A stretch of DNA of 64,000 bases from Nemertoderma westbladi. Taxonomy: Eukaryota; Xenacoelomorpha; Nemertodermatida; Nemertodermatidae. Positions 10,005 to 19,892 of the stretch are shown piece after piece. The stretch spans positions 1 through 64,000 of the forward strand of contig JAUCBJ010004054.1 in NCBI GenBank assembly GCA_032718475.1. Direction: 5' to 3'. Under the pieces are notes generated by a model that searched no databases, was not told the origin of the DNA, and worked only from the letters and a program-made list of their open reading frames with translations. Numbering within the stretch: the stretch's first letter is position 1; every line of letters begins with the position of its first letter. The position numbers were made by a program, and so were the translations under genes.

Positions 10005-11115
10005 GGACACTTCCCCCCCGGACACTTCCCCCCCGCCCCCCCGGACACTTCCCCCCGCCCAAGTAGGACACTTCCCCCCCGGACACTTCCCCCCCCCCGG
10101 ACACTTCCCCCCCGGACACTTCCCCCCCAGTTAAAGTGTTAAAATTAATCTGGGTGCATCAAAGCAATAAACAAAAGTTAAAGATGGTTACAGGACAAGT
10201 TGTATCTATAGACAAGTTTTTTCAAAATTATAAAAGAAACGTTTTGTTTGTTTTTCTTTTAATTCATTAATTCTTTTAATTTCTTTTAATTGGGGGCTGC
10301 CGCCCCCAAACCCCCGCTTCTTTTCTTGGGGGTTATCGCCCCCAGACCCCGGCATTTCCCTGAGTGCCCGTGGTGAAATTTGAAATATTTAATTCATGTT
10401 TGTATCATCAGATAATAAATTGACTAAGCCTAAAGTAGGAGCTGTATTGAATGTGAACCAATTTAATATATAAATTACTACAATATTATATAATTCAACA
10501 AAATCCTATTAAAAATATTGCAAGTAACCAGGAAATTTAATATGTGTGTATAATATCTATATAGTATGTATAGTAGTAATATGTATATCAATATGTAATG
10601 CTGAACACAGAATACAGGTCGACGCATGTCGATTTTACCCCGGAGAGGTATAATTTTGATTGCAACAATAATATTCATCCCCATCTGCTACAATTTGAAG
10701 AAGACTATTACATAATAATACCTATAATTAAAACAATTAATTATTATAATTCTATAGTTAATAAAAACAGTATATCATTCCGGGGTTGGAATTTATAGGT
10801 CATCTAATATAATTAATTGTTTAAAGATTAGTAAACAATACGATGTAATTGCATTGATAAAACCCATAAATAAAACTTGGATATAAAATGTAAAATCGGG
10901 ATGCAAAAGATCACTTTCTGAGCTACGAAAGGAAAATTGGATACAACATATCTGGATACAAGCGGTCCGTTTACCTTACAAAATGAAAAATACGAATGTG
11001 AGAAGTTAAGAATAGTCGGGGGGGAAGTGTCTGGGGGGAAGTGTCCGGGGGGGAAGTGTCCTACTTGAGCGGGGGGGAACTGTCCGGGGGGGAAGTGTCC
11101 GGGGGGGAAGTGTCC
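10005..11115. mobile_element. Foldback element with tandem-array inverted ends
   Basis: The left end (10005 to about 10129) is a tandem array of GGACACTTCCCCCC. The right end (about 11018-11115) is the exact reverse complement, GGGGGGAAGTGTCC. Both arms contain the same interruption (CCCAAGTAGGACAC on the left, CTCAAGTAGGACAC on the reverse complement of the right), so they are true inverted copies. The 888-bp interior is AT-rich and has no credible protein. It contains two adjacent C/G hairpins (GGGGGCTGCCGCCCCC near 10291 and GGGGGTTATCGCCCCC near 10328). Terminal inverted repeats made of short direct repeats are the hallmark of foldback (FB/Galileo-like) transposons. That class is inferred from architecture, not from a transposase. 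Confidence 0.7.
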
Positions 11116-11279
11116 GAACACCATCATATAATATCATCACATAGTATCATCGTATAATCATATAATATTTAACCAATCCCGAGCAGCCCGAGCGAATTAA
11201 TGAGGTGCAGTTCTTAAAGGTTTAAGGATTGGGAATACGCCCCCCGGAAACTTTCAATAAGACGTTATAATACAAAATA
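11116..11279. other. Intergenic spacer
   Basis: Starts with repeats of ATCATATAAT / ATCATCACATAGT that match the left flank of the preceding element. It then holds a GGGAATACGCCCCCCGG phrase that echoes GGGAGGTGTATTCCCAATCC near 6526. No gene. Confidence 0.45.
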
Positions 11280-11281
11280 TA

Positions 11282-12968
11282 CAGGGTGTCCCACAAAGTT
11301 TTACACGGTTTCGTTTTCAAATAACTCCGCTGCACCTTAATATAATTCGGGATTATTGGTATCATTGGAAAGCTGGAGCTTCTAACTTAAAGAAAGAAAC
11401 TTGTTGAAAACATTTATGTTGCTATGATAACCCCCTGCCGCAGTTCATAAAGAAACAAGGGTTTTCGAAATGTGCATTAATAATTATTTTTAAGAGAAAT
11501 AATTAAGCATTTTAAAGCATTTAAAAATTTGTTTGTTGAGGAATTACACTAACTAACTAGATTGCCATTTAAATTTAAATTGTAAACTAGCCATATTGTA
11601 TTTTATTTGATTTAGCTTAGAATATACACAAGTTACAACACATTACCAATAAGTCTCACAAAATTTGTGTTCCACAAAATTTGACCCGGTTTCGTTTTCA
11701 AATAACTCCGCTACAGCTTAATAAAATTGAGTTGAGGTAGCATCCAAAACGGTCAGAAGTAAACGGAAATTTAAGTCATATAAAATTCAAATGATCCATG
11801 GTCTAAAACCTTCTGATTACCCCACAAGAGTTGTCGCCGCTGGAGAAATCTCTCCGAGTTTGCAAAACAATGACTAAGAGCGAGTCTTCTTCAGTGCCGA
11901 AGCCCCATTCCGCCTGAATGGCCGGGTTAATCGATGGAAGTGCCGCGTTTGGGGTAAATAAAAACCCCATAAAATAGTGGAGCATGTTAGAAACTCTCCT
12001 AACGTAACTGTGTGGGCTGCAATGACCGAAAGCCGCGTTATAGGAGCCTAATACTTCTTTGAAGCGACCTTCAGAAGTAATATTTATTTGCAGATGTTGC
12101 AGATGTTTCTGTGCCTAGAATTGGCGGAAGCTGAGATCGAGATGTTATCTTCCAGCAAGACGGTGCTCCACCACATTGGGGACTAATTGTGCGGGCATAC
12201 TTGGATGATGTGTTTCCTGGTAGATGGATTGGCCGAGATGGTCCTAAAACATGGCCCCTAGATCTTCAGACCTCACCCCCTGTGACGTACTTGTGGTGTG
12301 TACATCCAGCCTCTTGCTAACCTCACCGAACTGCGAAATGCAATTAGCGTTGCGTTTCAATCTATACCTATACTACTCACCTCCAGAACTGCTACTCTGA
12401 GCTAATCCGCAGACTGGCTAAGGTTCAGAATGTCGGCGGGGGACACATCGGGGGTTACAGCCAAATCAAATGCAGTATGACTCGTTAACAAATTAAAATT
12501 GTCTTTCTAATGATACCAAAATCTCAAAACAACGTAGAAATTTTCCAAAACATTCTTCAAAGGCAATAATTGCAAATATCTCATTCATACCATATGGAAT
12601 TAAAAAAACTTGAAAATGAAAATGTTTGGAGATACTAAAAGCAGGAGGTTTCTATTGCATCGAAATCATTCAAGACCCATGGCAATCTAGTTAGTTAGTG
12701 TAATTCCTTAACAAACTACAAATTTTTAAATGCTTTAAAATGCTTAATTATTTCTCTTAAAAATAATTATTAATGCACCTTTCGAAAACCCTTGTTTCTT
12801 TATGAACTGCGGCAGGGGGTTATCATAGCAACATAATTGTTTTCAACAAGTTTCTTTCTTTAAGTTAGAAACTCCAGCTTTCCAATGATACCAATAACCC
12901 CGAATTTTATTAAGGTGCAGCGGAGTTATTTGGAAACGAAAATGTGTCAAATTTTATGAGACACTCTG
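11282..12968 (+). mobile_element. Tc1/mariner-like transposon with ~285-bp inverted repeats
   Basis: The left arm (11282 to about 11566) begins CAGGGTGTCCCACAAAG and is mirrored by a right arm (about 12684-12968) ending GAGACACTCTG. The two arms match along their whole length (for example AACTCCGCTGCACCTTAAT, TTGGTATCATTGGAAAGC, CCCCCTGCCGCAGTTCAT and TAACTAACTAGATTGCCAT). A TA dinucleotide flanks each end (11280-11281 and 12969-12970), as expected for a Tc1/mariner target duplication. A third partial terminus (ACCCGGTTTCGTTTTCAAAT) lies inside at about 11683-11702, so the copy is composite. The interior encodes the decayed transposase listed separately. Confidence 0.85.
11884..12405 (+). pseudogene. 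Decayed mariner-like transposase (DDE domain)
   Basis: Conceptual reading across frameshifts recovers the DDE region. FFSAEAPFRLNGRVN is the first catalytic segment, where the usual Asp is Ala. VTVWAAM follows. QQDGAPPHWG is the second Asp segment, then VFPGRWIGR, a third-Asp segment near RSSDLTPCD, and ANLTELRNAI before a TAA at 12403. Breaks include a stop after the VWGK segment, a stop within the GAYFFE-like segment near 12049, and a one-base frameshift in the C-run at about 12257. In this family the transposase cuts and pastes the element at TA sites through a metal-binding acidic triad. With one acidic residue gone and several frame breaks, this copy is inactive. Confidence 0.8.
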
Positions 12969-13984
12969 TAATACTGGGCACGGGTTTCATCCCTACCTTT
13001 GCACTAATAGAGCTGGTTTTCACTAGAGATCGGTAACATGTCTCTACCGAGTCTGCAGCACTGCAGCCACTCAGCCGATGACCTCTACGATGTTTCGATC
13101 TGCTCTGCTTACTGCCGACATGTGTAGCTAACCTTGCACCTAATTATGCAACTAGAGTAATTTAGTTTACTATTTGTTTTAATGGATTTAATTATTTGTG
13201 AGATGTCCGCCACACAACTTTGGTGGTGTAATTATGTATTTATTATCATTTCTAACAACGACGACAACGACAGACAGTCAACCGCTACGCAAAATCTACA
13301 TACTGTAGACTTGGTGGCTCACCCCAAAGCGTTTATACTTAAGTATATTAACATGGATTAATGTCCTACCTTACCTACTGGACTGTAATTGTTTTACTGA
13401 TAGATTGGACTGTCAGCCGGTTTCTTCGTATGGTAAATCACAAAAATGATAAACTTCGAAATCAATCGCGAAGCCGGGCAGAAATGCTACTACTACAGTG
13501 AGTAACAACTACAGTAATACAGTATTTGTTATAGCAGTGTATACAGTACTGCATACAGTATTACCAATTACGCTACTTACAGTGTCTTATGAACTGCTGA
13601 ATAATAATGTTGTATAAAAGCCTGTACTACTGAGTGATATCATTCTAAAGTTTATTATTGATTTTAATTGATTTGCTTCTACGCCTGAATGGCATGGTAT
13701 CCTTTAAGTTCTACTTGTAATAAATTTTCCGCACAAAGAATATTACTCGACAATTACTATATCTATTTCTAAAGCCACTACTCTGCTACAGATGGGGGAG
13801 GGAGGGGGAGGGGGGGGGGGGGGGGGACTTAATGGAACAGCAATTCAATATCAGGCCGGGGAGATTTTGCAAAAACTTTAGCTAATTCAATACATTTGAT
13901 AATTTTGGAGTTGACTGACTGTTGAAACCAATTTAACAACCGTTTTACCTTTAGACTTTGCACTAGATTAATCAATAATATTAG
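12969..13984. other. Intergenic DNA
   Basis: No gene recognised. It includes a weak relative of the dispersed repeat near 13255-13330 (AACGACGACAACGACAGAC, CGCTACGCAAAATC, GGTGGCTCACCCCA), a cluster of CAGTAxTACAGTA palindromes near 13495-13570, and a G-run (GGGAGGGGGAGGGGGG and longer) at about 13797-13826 with G-quadruplex potential. Confidence 0.5.
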
Positions 13985-15072
13985 CACCGAGAGAAAACCG
14001 CCCCAATATTAGATTATTACAACAACATATCCATTGGGTAAGAAAGTGGAGGAGAGCCAGCCCGTCTCTTAATTTTTTACTTTATATTACGCGATCAATT
14101 TTCACTCATCTCGTCATGAACCCAACATGTATGTAACCTTTTGTTAAATTTGTTGGCTATGCGTTTGCGGTTGTTTGGACAGAGTGTGGTAGGCCTACAC
14201 TTTTCACACTTAAATATTTTGGTTGTGAAATGTTACAGGGAATAGCGATCTGAGATATTTCATTTATATTTTATTATGAGAGGAAGAAGAACATACAACG
14301 TTATTTACTATGTAACGAAATAATTGTTTTCGGGTTTGGAAGCCTCCCCAAATAGTTGATATACAATTATATTTAAAATTATATCCATGGTCATGGTCAT
14401 TCACCCGTCTTTAGTTAGAAATCTGTTTGCATGAAAGACAGTTTAGTTTAGTTTTTACTGATTTATTATCTCTTATCTGACTGGGGTAATAATAAAGGAT
14501 AGGATAAATGGAAGCAAAGTGTGACAGTAACAAATATTTCCCCGTCACCCTAGCATGTCTTAAGTATATGATATATCAAAGGGGGAAGTTTGGATTCACT
14601 GCATAAATGCAGTTCACCAAACTTCCCCCGAATGCACACTGTAACTTCCCCCTTCCCCCAAATATCCACTGTTGAATTAATTTGAAGCGATATAATAAGT
14701 ACAAAATTGTGCGAGTTTTTAATTGTGTGGTCCAATTGTTATTTGATTTCTATTTATTATTTAAAGTGCATTTAATATCACACTGGTTTTTAGAATATTA
14801 TACTATACAACCTTATGTTTTATTAATTTACCCAATCGAAGCCTCATAAGGGCCGGTTATTTGTACGCATATCCCCTAATGCGCTCAGTAAGGTTCAAAC
14901 AACATATTAATATGAAAATAAAGTATCTGCAAAGAAAATAACCCAATACTATATAATTTGACCTTAATAAAAAATTTGCACTTTTGCACACTTATTTGTA
15001 CAAATGCACTTTAGCAGATCGTAATGGTGGCTCTTATTTAACAAACTTATGTTTATCCTCTACCGATCTACG
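13985..15072 (+). repeat. 1.09-kb direct repeat, copy 1
   Basis: Matches 16997-18083 from CACCGAGAGAAA to CTACCGATCTACG, with only scattered substitutions and a few short indels (the second copy has AACT inserted after GGGTTT and lacks CTATA near ATATTA). The match ends sharply at both sides. The repeat does not start with TG or end with CA. It includes the 49-nt hairpin and a conserved 61-codon open frame on the minus strand that shows no recognisable domain. Long-terminal-repeat-like placement, but no polymerase lies between the copies. Confidence 0.93.
14581..14629. other. 49-nt near-perfect hairpin in direct repeat copy 1
   Basis: The outer stem GGGGGAAGTTTGG pairs with CCAAACTTCCCCC (13 bp). 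After a small internal loop, ACTGCAT pairs with ATGCAGT around a two-base AA loop. It is followed by more C-tracts (ACTTCCCCCTTCCCCC). It is preserved unchanged in the second copy. It could be a structured RNA, a cruciform or part of a foldback end; function unknown. Confidence 0.75.
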
Positions 15073-16996
15073 ATGGTGTATGATCAAGTGTCAGTCGCTA
15101 AAAGTGTCAAAAATCCAATTTAATAAATCTGGATTTGCGATTTTGGACCATATTCATGGACATTTTAAGTCACTTTATAGACATAAAAAGTTAAACAAAT
15201 GTTACGATTATAGTTAGAAATCATTCCAAACTACATTTTAATCCAAAAAATAACATTCTACGATGAATAGAACTGGAAATAATAGTGTTTGAAATATCGA
15301 AAAAATGTTCACTATTTAAGTTGCTCTAAGTGCGCATAAGTATTTTCCCAAGTTTTATCCTATTTCACACACTACAATCTATCCTCTATCCAATGAAAAA
15401 AGTTTCAGATTAAACGGCCCTGTAGAACCGAAGTTATTTATGTTTAAAAATAGTCACTCGAAAATTTAAAATTCTCTTGGTCACATAGTCTAGTGGTTAT
15501 CAATCACGTTAATGAAACCTAAGTTCGCGGGTTCGAAATCCAATATTGACCTGACCATTCTTAATTTTTTTGCAAAAAAAATTATTTTTATTTTTTCACT
15601 TAAATCGCTCTAACTTCGGTTCTGGTGGTCCAAATTCAATAAAATTGGTATATTCTTTGCCGTAATTTTTTTCTTAATCTTTTGAGAAGGGGTTATTTTT
15701 GGCCCCAAAAAAATTAAAAAAAGGGCCAAAATAACGCGATATTTTTCGACCCTTAAAATTCGTAATTTTAATTATATATGTTAAGATAAAAGATAGCGGA
15801 GTTAATTTGATACTTTTTACAGGTACTTTTGGCGCAATACGCTAAATTATAATGGAATAGCGATTTGTTAAAAAAAAAATTTTTCGTCCCTTTTTATAAA
15901 TATTATATTTCACACGATCGCCTGCCGCTCCAGTTTTATAATACCTCCGGCGCTGTGATTAGCGCTGTTAGATAGATAATTTAACGCACTATAAGTCTGT
16001 GTAAACAAATCTCCCGTAAGTTAAGTAGTTTTCGAGCTAGACGATTTCCCGCGAAGCAAGTTTGAAGCGCGAAATTATAATTTTGGCCCTCATTTTTTTA
16101 ATATCATCCTTGGAGCAAAACCGATAGCATATTTGAATTCCCCGTATGGATATTGACTGTATAGAATGTACCTTAACCAACTAAAGTTAAAAATAAAAAA
16201 TTATTCGATAAAAACTACTTTACAAATTCTGGCCCTTTTTGGCCCCTATTGCCGACATATTTTTTGTACCCTCATTCGATAGGAACGTAGCCCCAATGGT
16301 CTTCTACGAGTTTCATAAAAGAATTAGTGGATTCCTACCCGCGTTGTCGAATTAAACATTTCGGAAATAAGTTTTCCAAAAAAGACGGACAAAAACGTAC
16401 AAATTTACAGCCCCTTTTTCCACCCGAAATTTTAGTAAATATCTTACCCCCATTCGATACGAAGGTAGTACCACTCTTCCCCTTTCCAACCGCGTTACTT
16501 TCGTCCCCGTACGATTAATATTAGCCGAGTTATAGCGGATCCCGCAAAGTCATTTTGTCCGTTTTTTCAACTTTGACGGACATTTTCGGAAAAAAGGCGT
16601 GGTAATCTTTTTTGAAAAAAAAAACGAATTCACTAATTAATCCCTTCTATCGTATCCCGGCGTCGGCTAAGCAATAACCTAGGGTTTTTTCGAGCCACTG
16701 TAGAGCGCCTTTCAAAAAAATTTTAAAATTGTCGAAAAAATGACGGTTTTTTGTCCGCCGTGTCCGTCGAAGGGTTAGATTTAATAATGTTAGAGTTGCT
16801 AATATCTTAGAATTCCGAGCCGCTCCCCTGGTGAGAAAATAAAAAAATTTGGTCAGTTCCTTCATCGAAAAGTCCCCCAGAATCCCAAGTTAACCTATAT
16901 AGTTAGCGATGGCCTGCGGCTTTAGGAGCGGCCGCGGTATTCACCTCCCTCATAGCGGCCGCGGCGGTGTTGCGTCAAATGGAGAAATATTTATCC
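15073..16996. other. 1.92-kb segment between the direct repeats, non-coding
   Basis: Dominated by A- and T-runs with no long frame. It contains a tRNA-like sequence at 15479-15551. It also has an inverted phrase (GAACCGAAGTTATTTATG near 15426 and TAACTTCGGTTCTGGTGG near 15610), a palindromic AAAAAAATTAAAAAAAGGGCC flanked by GGCC near 15700, and two GCGGCCGCGG motifs near 16928 and 16964. No transposase, gag or polymerase was recognised, so if the repeats are terminal repeats the element is non-autonomous. Confidence 0.5.
15479..15551 (+). pseudogene. tRNA-like sequence (SINE head or tRNA pseudogene)
   Basis: Exactly 73 nt between GGTCA and its complement TGACC. It contains a good pol III A box (TAGTCTAGTGGTTAT) and B box (GGGTTCGAAATCC), 33 nt apart. 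The T loop TTCGAAA is right, but the T stem has only about three pairs and no sound anticodon stem forms. It is therefore not a functional tRNA and is more likely the head of a tRNA-derived SINE or an old pseudogene. An A/T-rich tail follows. Confidence 0.5.
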
Positions 16997-18083
16997 CACC
17001 GAGAGAAAGCCGCCCCAATATTAGATTATTACAACAACATATCCATTGGGTAAGAAAGTGGAGGAGAGCCAGCCCGTCTCTTAATTTTTTACTTTATATT
17101 ACGCGATCAATTTTCACTCATCTCGTCATGAACCCAACATGTATGTAACCTTTTGTTAAATTTGTTGGCTATGCGTTTGCGGCTGTTTGGGCGGGGTGTG
17201 GTAGGCCTACACTTTTCACACTTAAATATTTTGGTTGTGAAATGTTACAGGGCACAGCGATCTGAGATATTTCATATATATTTTATTATGAGAGGAAGAA
17301 GAACATACAACGTTATTTACTATGTAACAAAATAATTGTTTTCGGGTTTAACTTGGAAGCCTCCCCAAATAGTTGATATACAATTATATTTAAAATTATT
17401 TCCATGGTCATGGTCATTCACCCGTCTTTAGTTAGAAATTTGTTTGCATGAAAGACAGTTTAGTTTAGTTTTTACTGATTTATTATCTCTTATCTGACTG
17501 GGGTAATAATAAAGGATAGGATAAATGGAAGCAAAGTGTGACAGTAACAAATATTTCCCCGTCACCCTAGCATGTCTTAAGTATATGATATATCAAAGGG
17601 GGAAGTTTGGATTCACTGCATAAATGCAGTTCACCAAACTTCCCCCGAATGCACACTGTAACTTCCCCCTTCCCCCAAATATCCACTGTTGAATTAATTT
17701 GAAGCGATATAATAAGTACAAAATTGTGCGAGTTTTTAATTGTGTAGTCCATTTGTTATTTGATCTCTATTTATTGTTTAAAGTGCATTTAATATCACAC
17801 TGGTTTTTTAGAATATTACAACCTTATGTTTTATTTATTAACCCAATCGAAGCCTCATAAGGGCCGGTTATTTGTACGCATATCCCCTAATGCGCTCAGT
17901 AAGGTTCAAACAACATATTAATATGAAAATAAAGTATCTGCAAAGAAAATAACCCAATACTATATAATTTGACCTTATTAAAAAATTTGCACTTTTGCAC
18001 ACTTATTTGTACAAATGCACTTTAGCAGATCGTAATGGTGGCTCTTATTTAACAAACTTATGTTTATCCTCTACCGATCTACG
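16997..18083 (+). repeat. 1.09-kb direct repeat, copy 2
   Basis: Second copy of 13985-15072, at high identity over its full length. After the shared end (CTACCGATCTACG) the flanks differ completely. There is no shared target-site duplication outside the pair (AATATTAG before copy 1, TTTGCAATTG after copy 2), which argues against simple LTR integration. Confidence 0.93.
17598..17646. other. 49-nt hairpin in direct repeat copy 2
   Basis: Same sequence and pairing as 14581-14629, with no substitutions in the stem although the surrounding repeat has diverged slightly. Confidence 0.75.
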
Positions 18084-18692
18084 TTTGCAATTGAACCGCA
18101 ATGGTCTATAAAGTTGGAGTCGGGGTGTGTGCACTGGTTTAACAATAAGTGTTACTGTAAATATTTTTATAATTTATTATTACTGTCATGGGTGAATGAG
18201 TCTCATTCGGTTTGTCATTTGGAGGTCACCATTTCGAACCCACAAGGACATCAATGCCGAATTTGCAGAGCTGTGCCCAACAAAACTTATAACTGTAATT
18301 ATGATACATTTTATATTCATAGTAATGTGAGAGTTATGATACTGTATATACGTTTTTATCACATAAAGTAGGATGTCGGAACCAGTGTTGAAATTACTAG
18401 GTAAACCTACCTAAAACACTAGCTACATAAAATTTAGTAGCTTGCTTAACGAAGAGACTTCAATTACGACCGTTGACAAAATTGCAGCAAATGAAAATTT
18501 ATAGAACTATGCCCATACCAAAATATCAAAATAGTGTAAAAAAAACTGGCCTTTATTTAAGGCCAAATCGACAACCTGTTAGGCCGTATATATAGTATGC
18601 CATGGTTGCGTCCAGGATGCAATCATCCGTTATCAGTTTACATGGCGACCAAATATATATTAATTGATAATTATTTAATAGTAGAAACCTAC
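18084..18692. other. Presumed first intron of the arylsulfatase gene
   Basis: On the minus strand this lies just downstream of the sulfatase splice donor at 18692. No sulfatase exon 2 (which would begin near an RYQ-type segment) is visible here or in the transposon-filled DNA further left. A 103-codon frame on the plus strand (18060-18371) lacks any recognisable feature. Confidence 0.45.
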
Positions 18693-18954
18693 CTGATAGT
18701 AGAGCACCTCTTGTAGGGGAACAAACGGGCTGGACATAGTAATTATCTAAAATGACACCATCTCCAGCCAGTCTGTCTATTGTTGGTGTTCGTATCTCGC
18801 TACCATGGTAACCGACGTCGTTCCAACCCAGGTCGTCCGCCAGTATGAATACTATATGAGGCTGCTTATTGGCTGACACCATAGATACCACACTAATGGC
18901 AGCCAATAGGAGATTAATTAGGGGCCGTTGTTTCATAATATTCCCTATTTTCAT
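18693..18954 (-). CDS. Arylsulfatase, first coding exon
   Basis: Sulfatases hydrolyse sulfate esters, here probably in the secretory or lysosomal route. Residues 1-28 form a signal peptide ([14 protein letters not shown]) with two in-frame ATGs, codons 1 and 7; the second gives a shorter, standard signal. The domain starts [19 protein letters not shown], where the paired Asp are metal ligands, then [12 protein letters not shown]. The sulfatase signature [10 protein letters not shown] follows; the Cys at residue 78 is the one normally oxidised to formylglycine. The exon ends after 87 codons plus one base at a consensus donor CAG|GTAGGT (phase 1). The remaining exons are not in the window, so either the intron is very long and full of transposons or the gene is truncated. 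Confidence 0.88.
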
Positions 18955-19445
18955 ATCACTTGCTACTCAAATAATTTTATACGATTTTACTTACAAGAAC
19001 TGCTGTATTAATTATTATTACGTGTATTTAAAGTTACCTGAGAAATCATTCGAGGTATAAAGTTAGTTTTATATCGCGACCGCCTGTCAAACTGTTTGTA
19101 TAAGAAATTATTATACTGTGTGCCTTGAAAGACAACATTGATGGCATGTTAGAGATAACAAAGTTTTATAGACCTAATCTACCAACACAATAATAGGCCT
19201 ACATACATAGTGTATGTATTGGACTAAACTGCAGGGAACTAAGGAATTCAATTATTGTCTCACCGAAATTCTAAGGAAAGATATTCTCAGTTGGTTGTGC
19301 GCGGGGCTTACAATCTATCCACACACCAGAGCCACGCCAAGGTCCACCAAGACTTTCATTTACTGGGGTAGATAAATTGAGAACCAGTTGAATTACTGGG
19401 AGCAAAGGATAGAAATAGCGCCCACCCATACCTTCGGGTAGCAGT
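18955..19445. other. Intergenic DNA, 5' side of the arylsulfatase exon
   Basis: AT-rich. On the minus strand this is where the sulfatase promoter and 5' UTR should lie, but no clear core promoter was identified. No other gene. Confidence 0.4.
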
Positions 19446-19454
19446 TATAAAAAG
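19446..19454 (+). promoter_or_regulatory. TATA-box-like element
   Basis: TATAAAAAG is preceded by a CTTCGGGT phrase and followed, about 30 bases later, by an initiator-like TTCAGCT. Two CCTTCGGGT motifs flank it and can form short hairpins. If used, transcription would run right into the 28-bp minisatellite. Spacing is seen in the sequence; use is inferred. Confidence 0.3.
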
Positions 19455-19892
19455 AGGAGCCTTCGGGTCGCCTCTGGCTTCAGCTGACTGCTTGGTTTTT
19501 TGCCATTACTGTAAGGGAAGTTGTAGAATATCAGTATTTTTACTATTCGTTCAAAATTTGGTAATTGTCAACTATACCAATTCCTGACAATATATTGAAT
19601 TTTCCTGTTCTGTCTAGTTCTGTCCTACTATTCTGTCTGACTTCTTTACATTACATTATTCAGCTTCAAAATAAAACACTAACATCAATTGCACAGTGCG
19701 ACCTTGTGCAATAACCACAATTCAGGAAAAAATACTGGTAGCCAATGTGGAAATATAAATGATTATGATTCAGATAAAAATTACCAAATAAGTTGCATCA
19801 ATTCCGGACAGAGAGAGAGAGAGAGATAAGAGTAACTCTTCCAGTCTAGGCTCTAGGTCTAGGTACTATTTATCTTATAGGTTCTACAATTA
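19455..19892. other. Intergenic DNA with a GA microsatellite
   Basis: Holds a short (GA)n run at about 19808-19827 and TAGGTCTAGG near 19852-19865. No gene. Confidence 0.5.

Noticed and set aside
10478-11127. Small frames inside the foldback element
   Set aside because: AT-rich composition, no domains, and one is largely translated GGGGGGAAGTGTCC repeat.
15479-15551. Functional tRNA gene
   Set aside because: No proper anticodon stem forms and the T stem has only about three pairs.
13985-18083. Ordinary LTR retrotransposon
   Set aside because: The repeats do not start TG or end CA, there is no polypurine tract or coding capacity between them, and no flanking duplication. Kept as an unexplained repeat pair.
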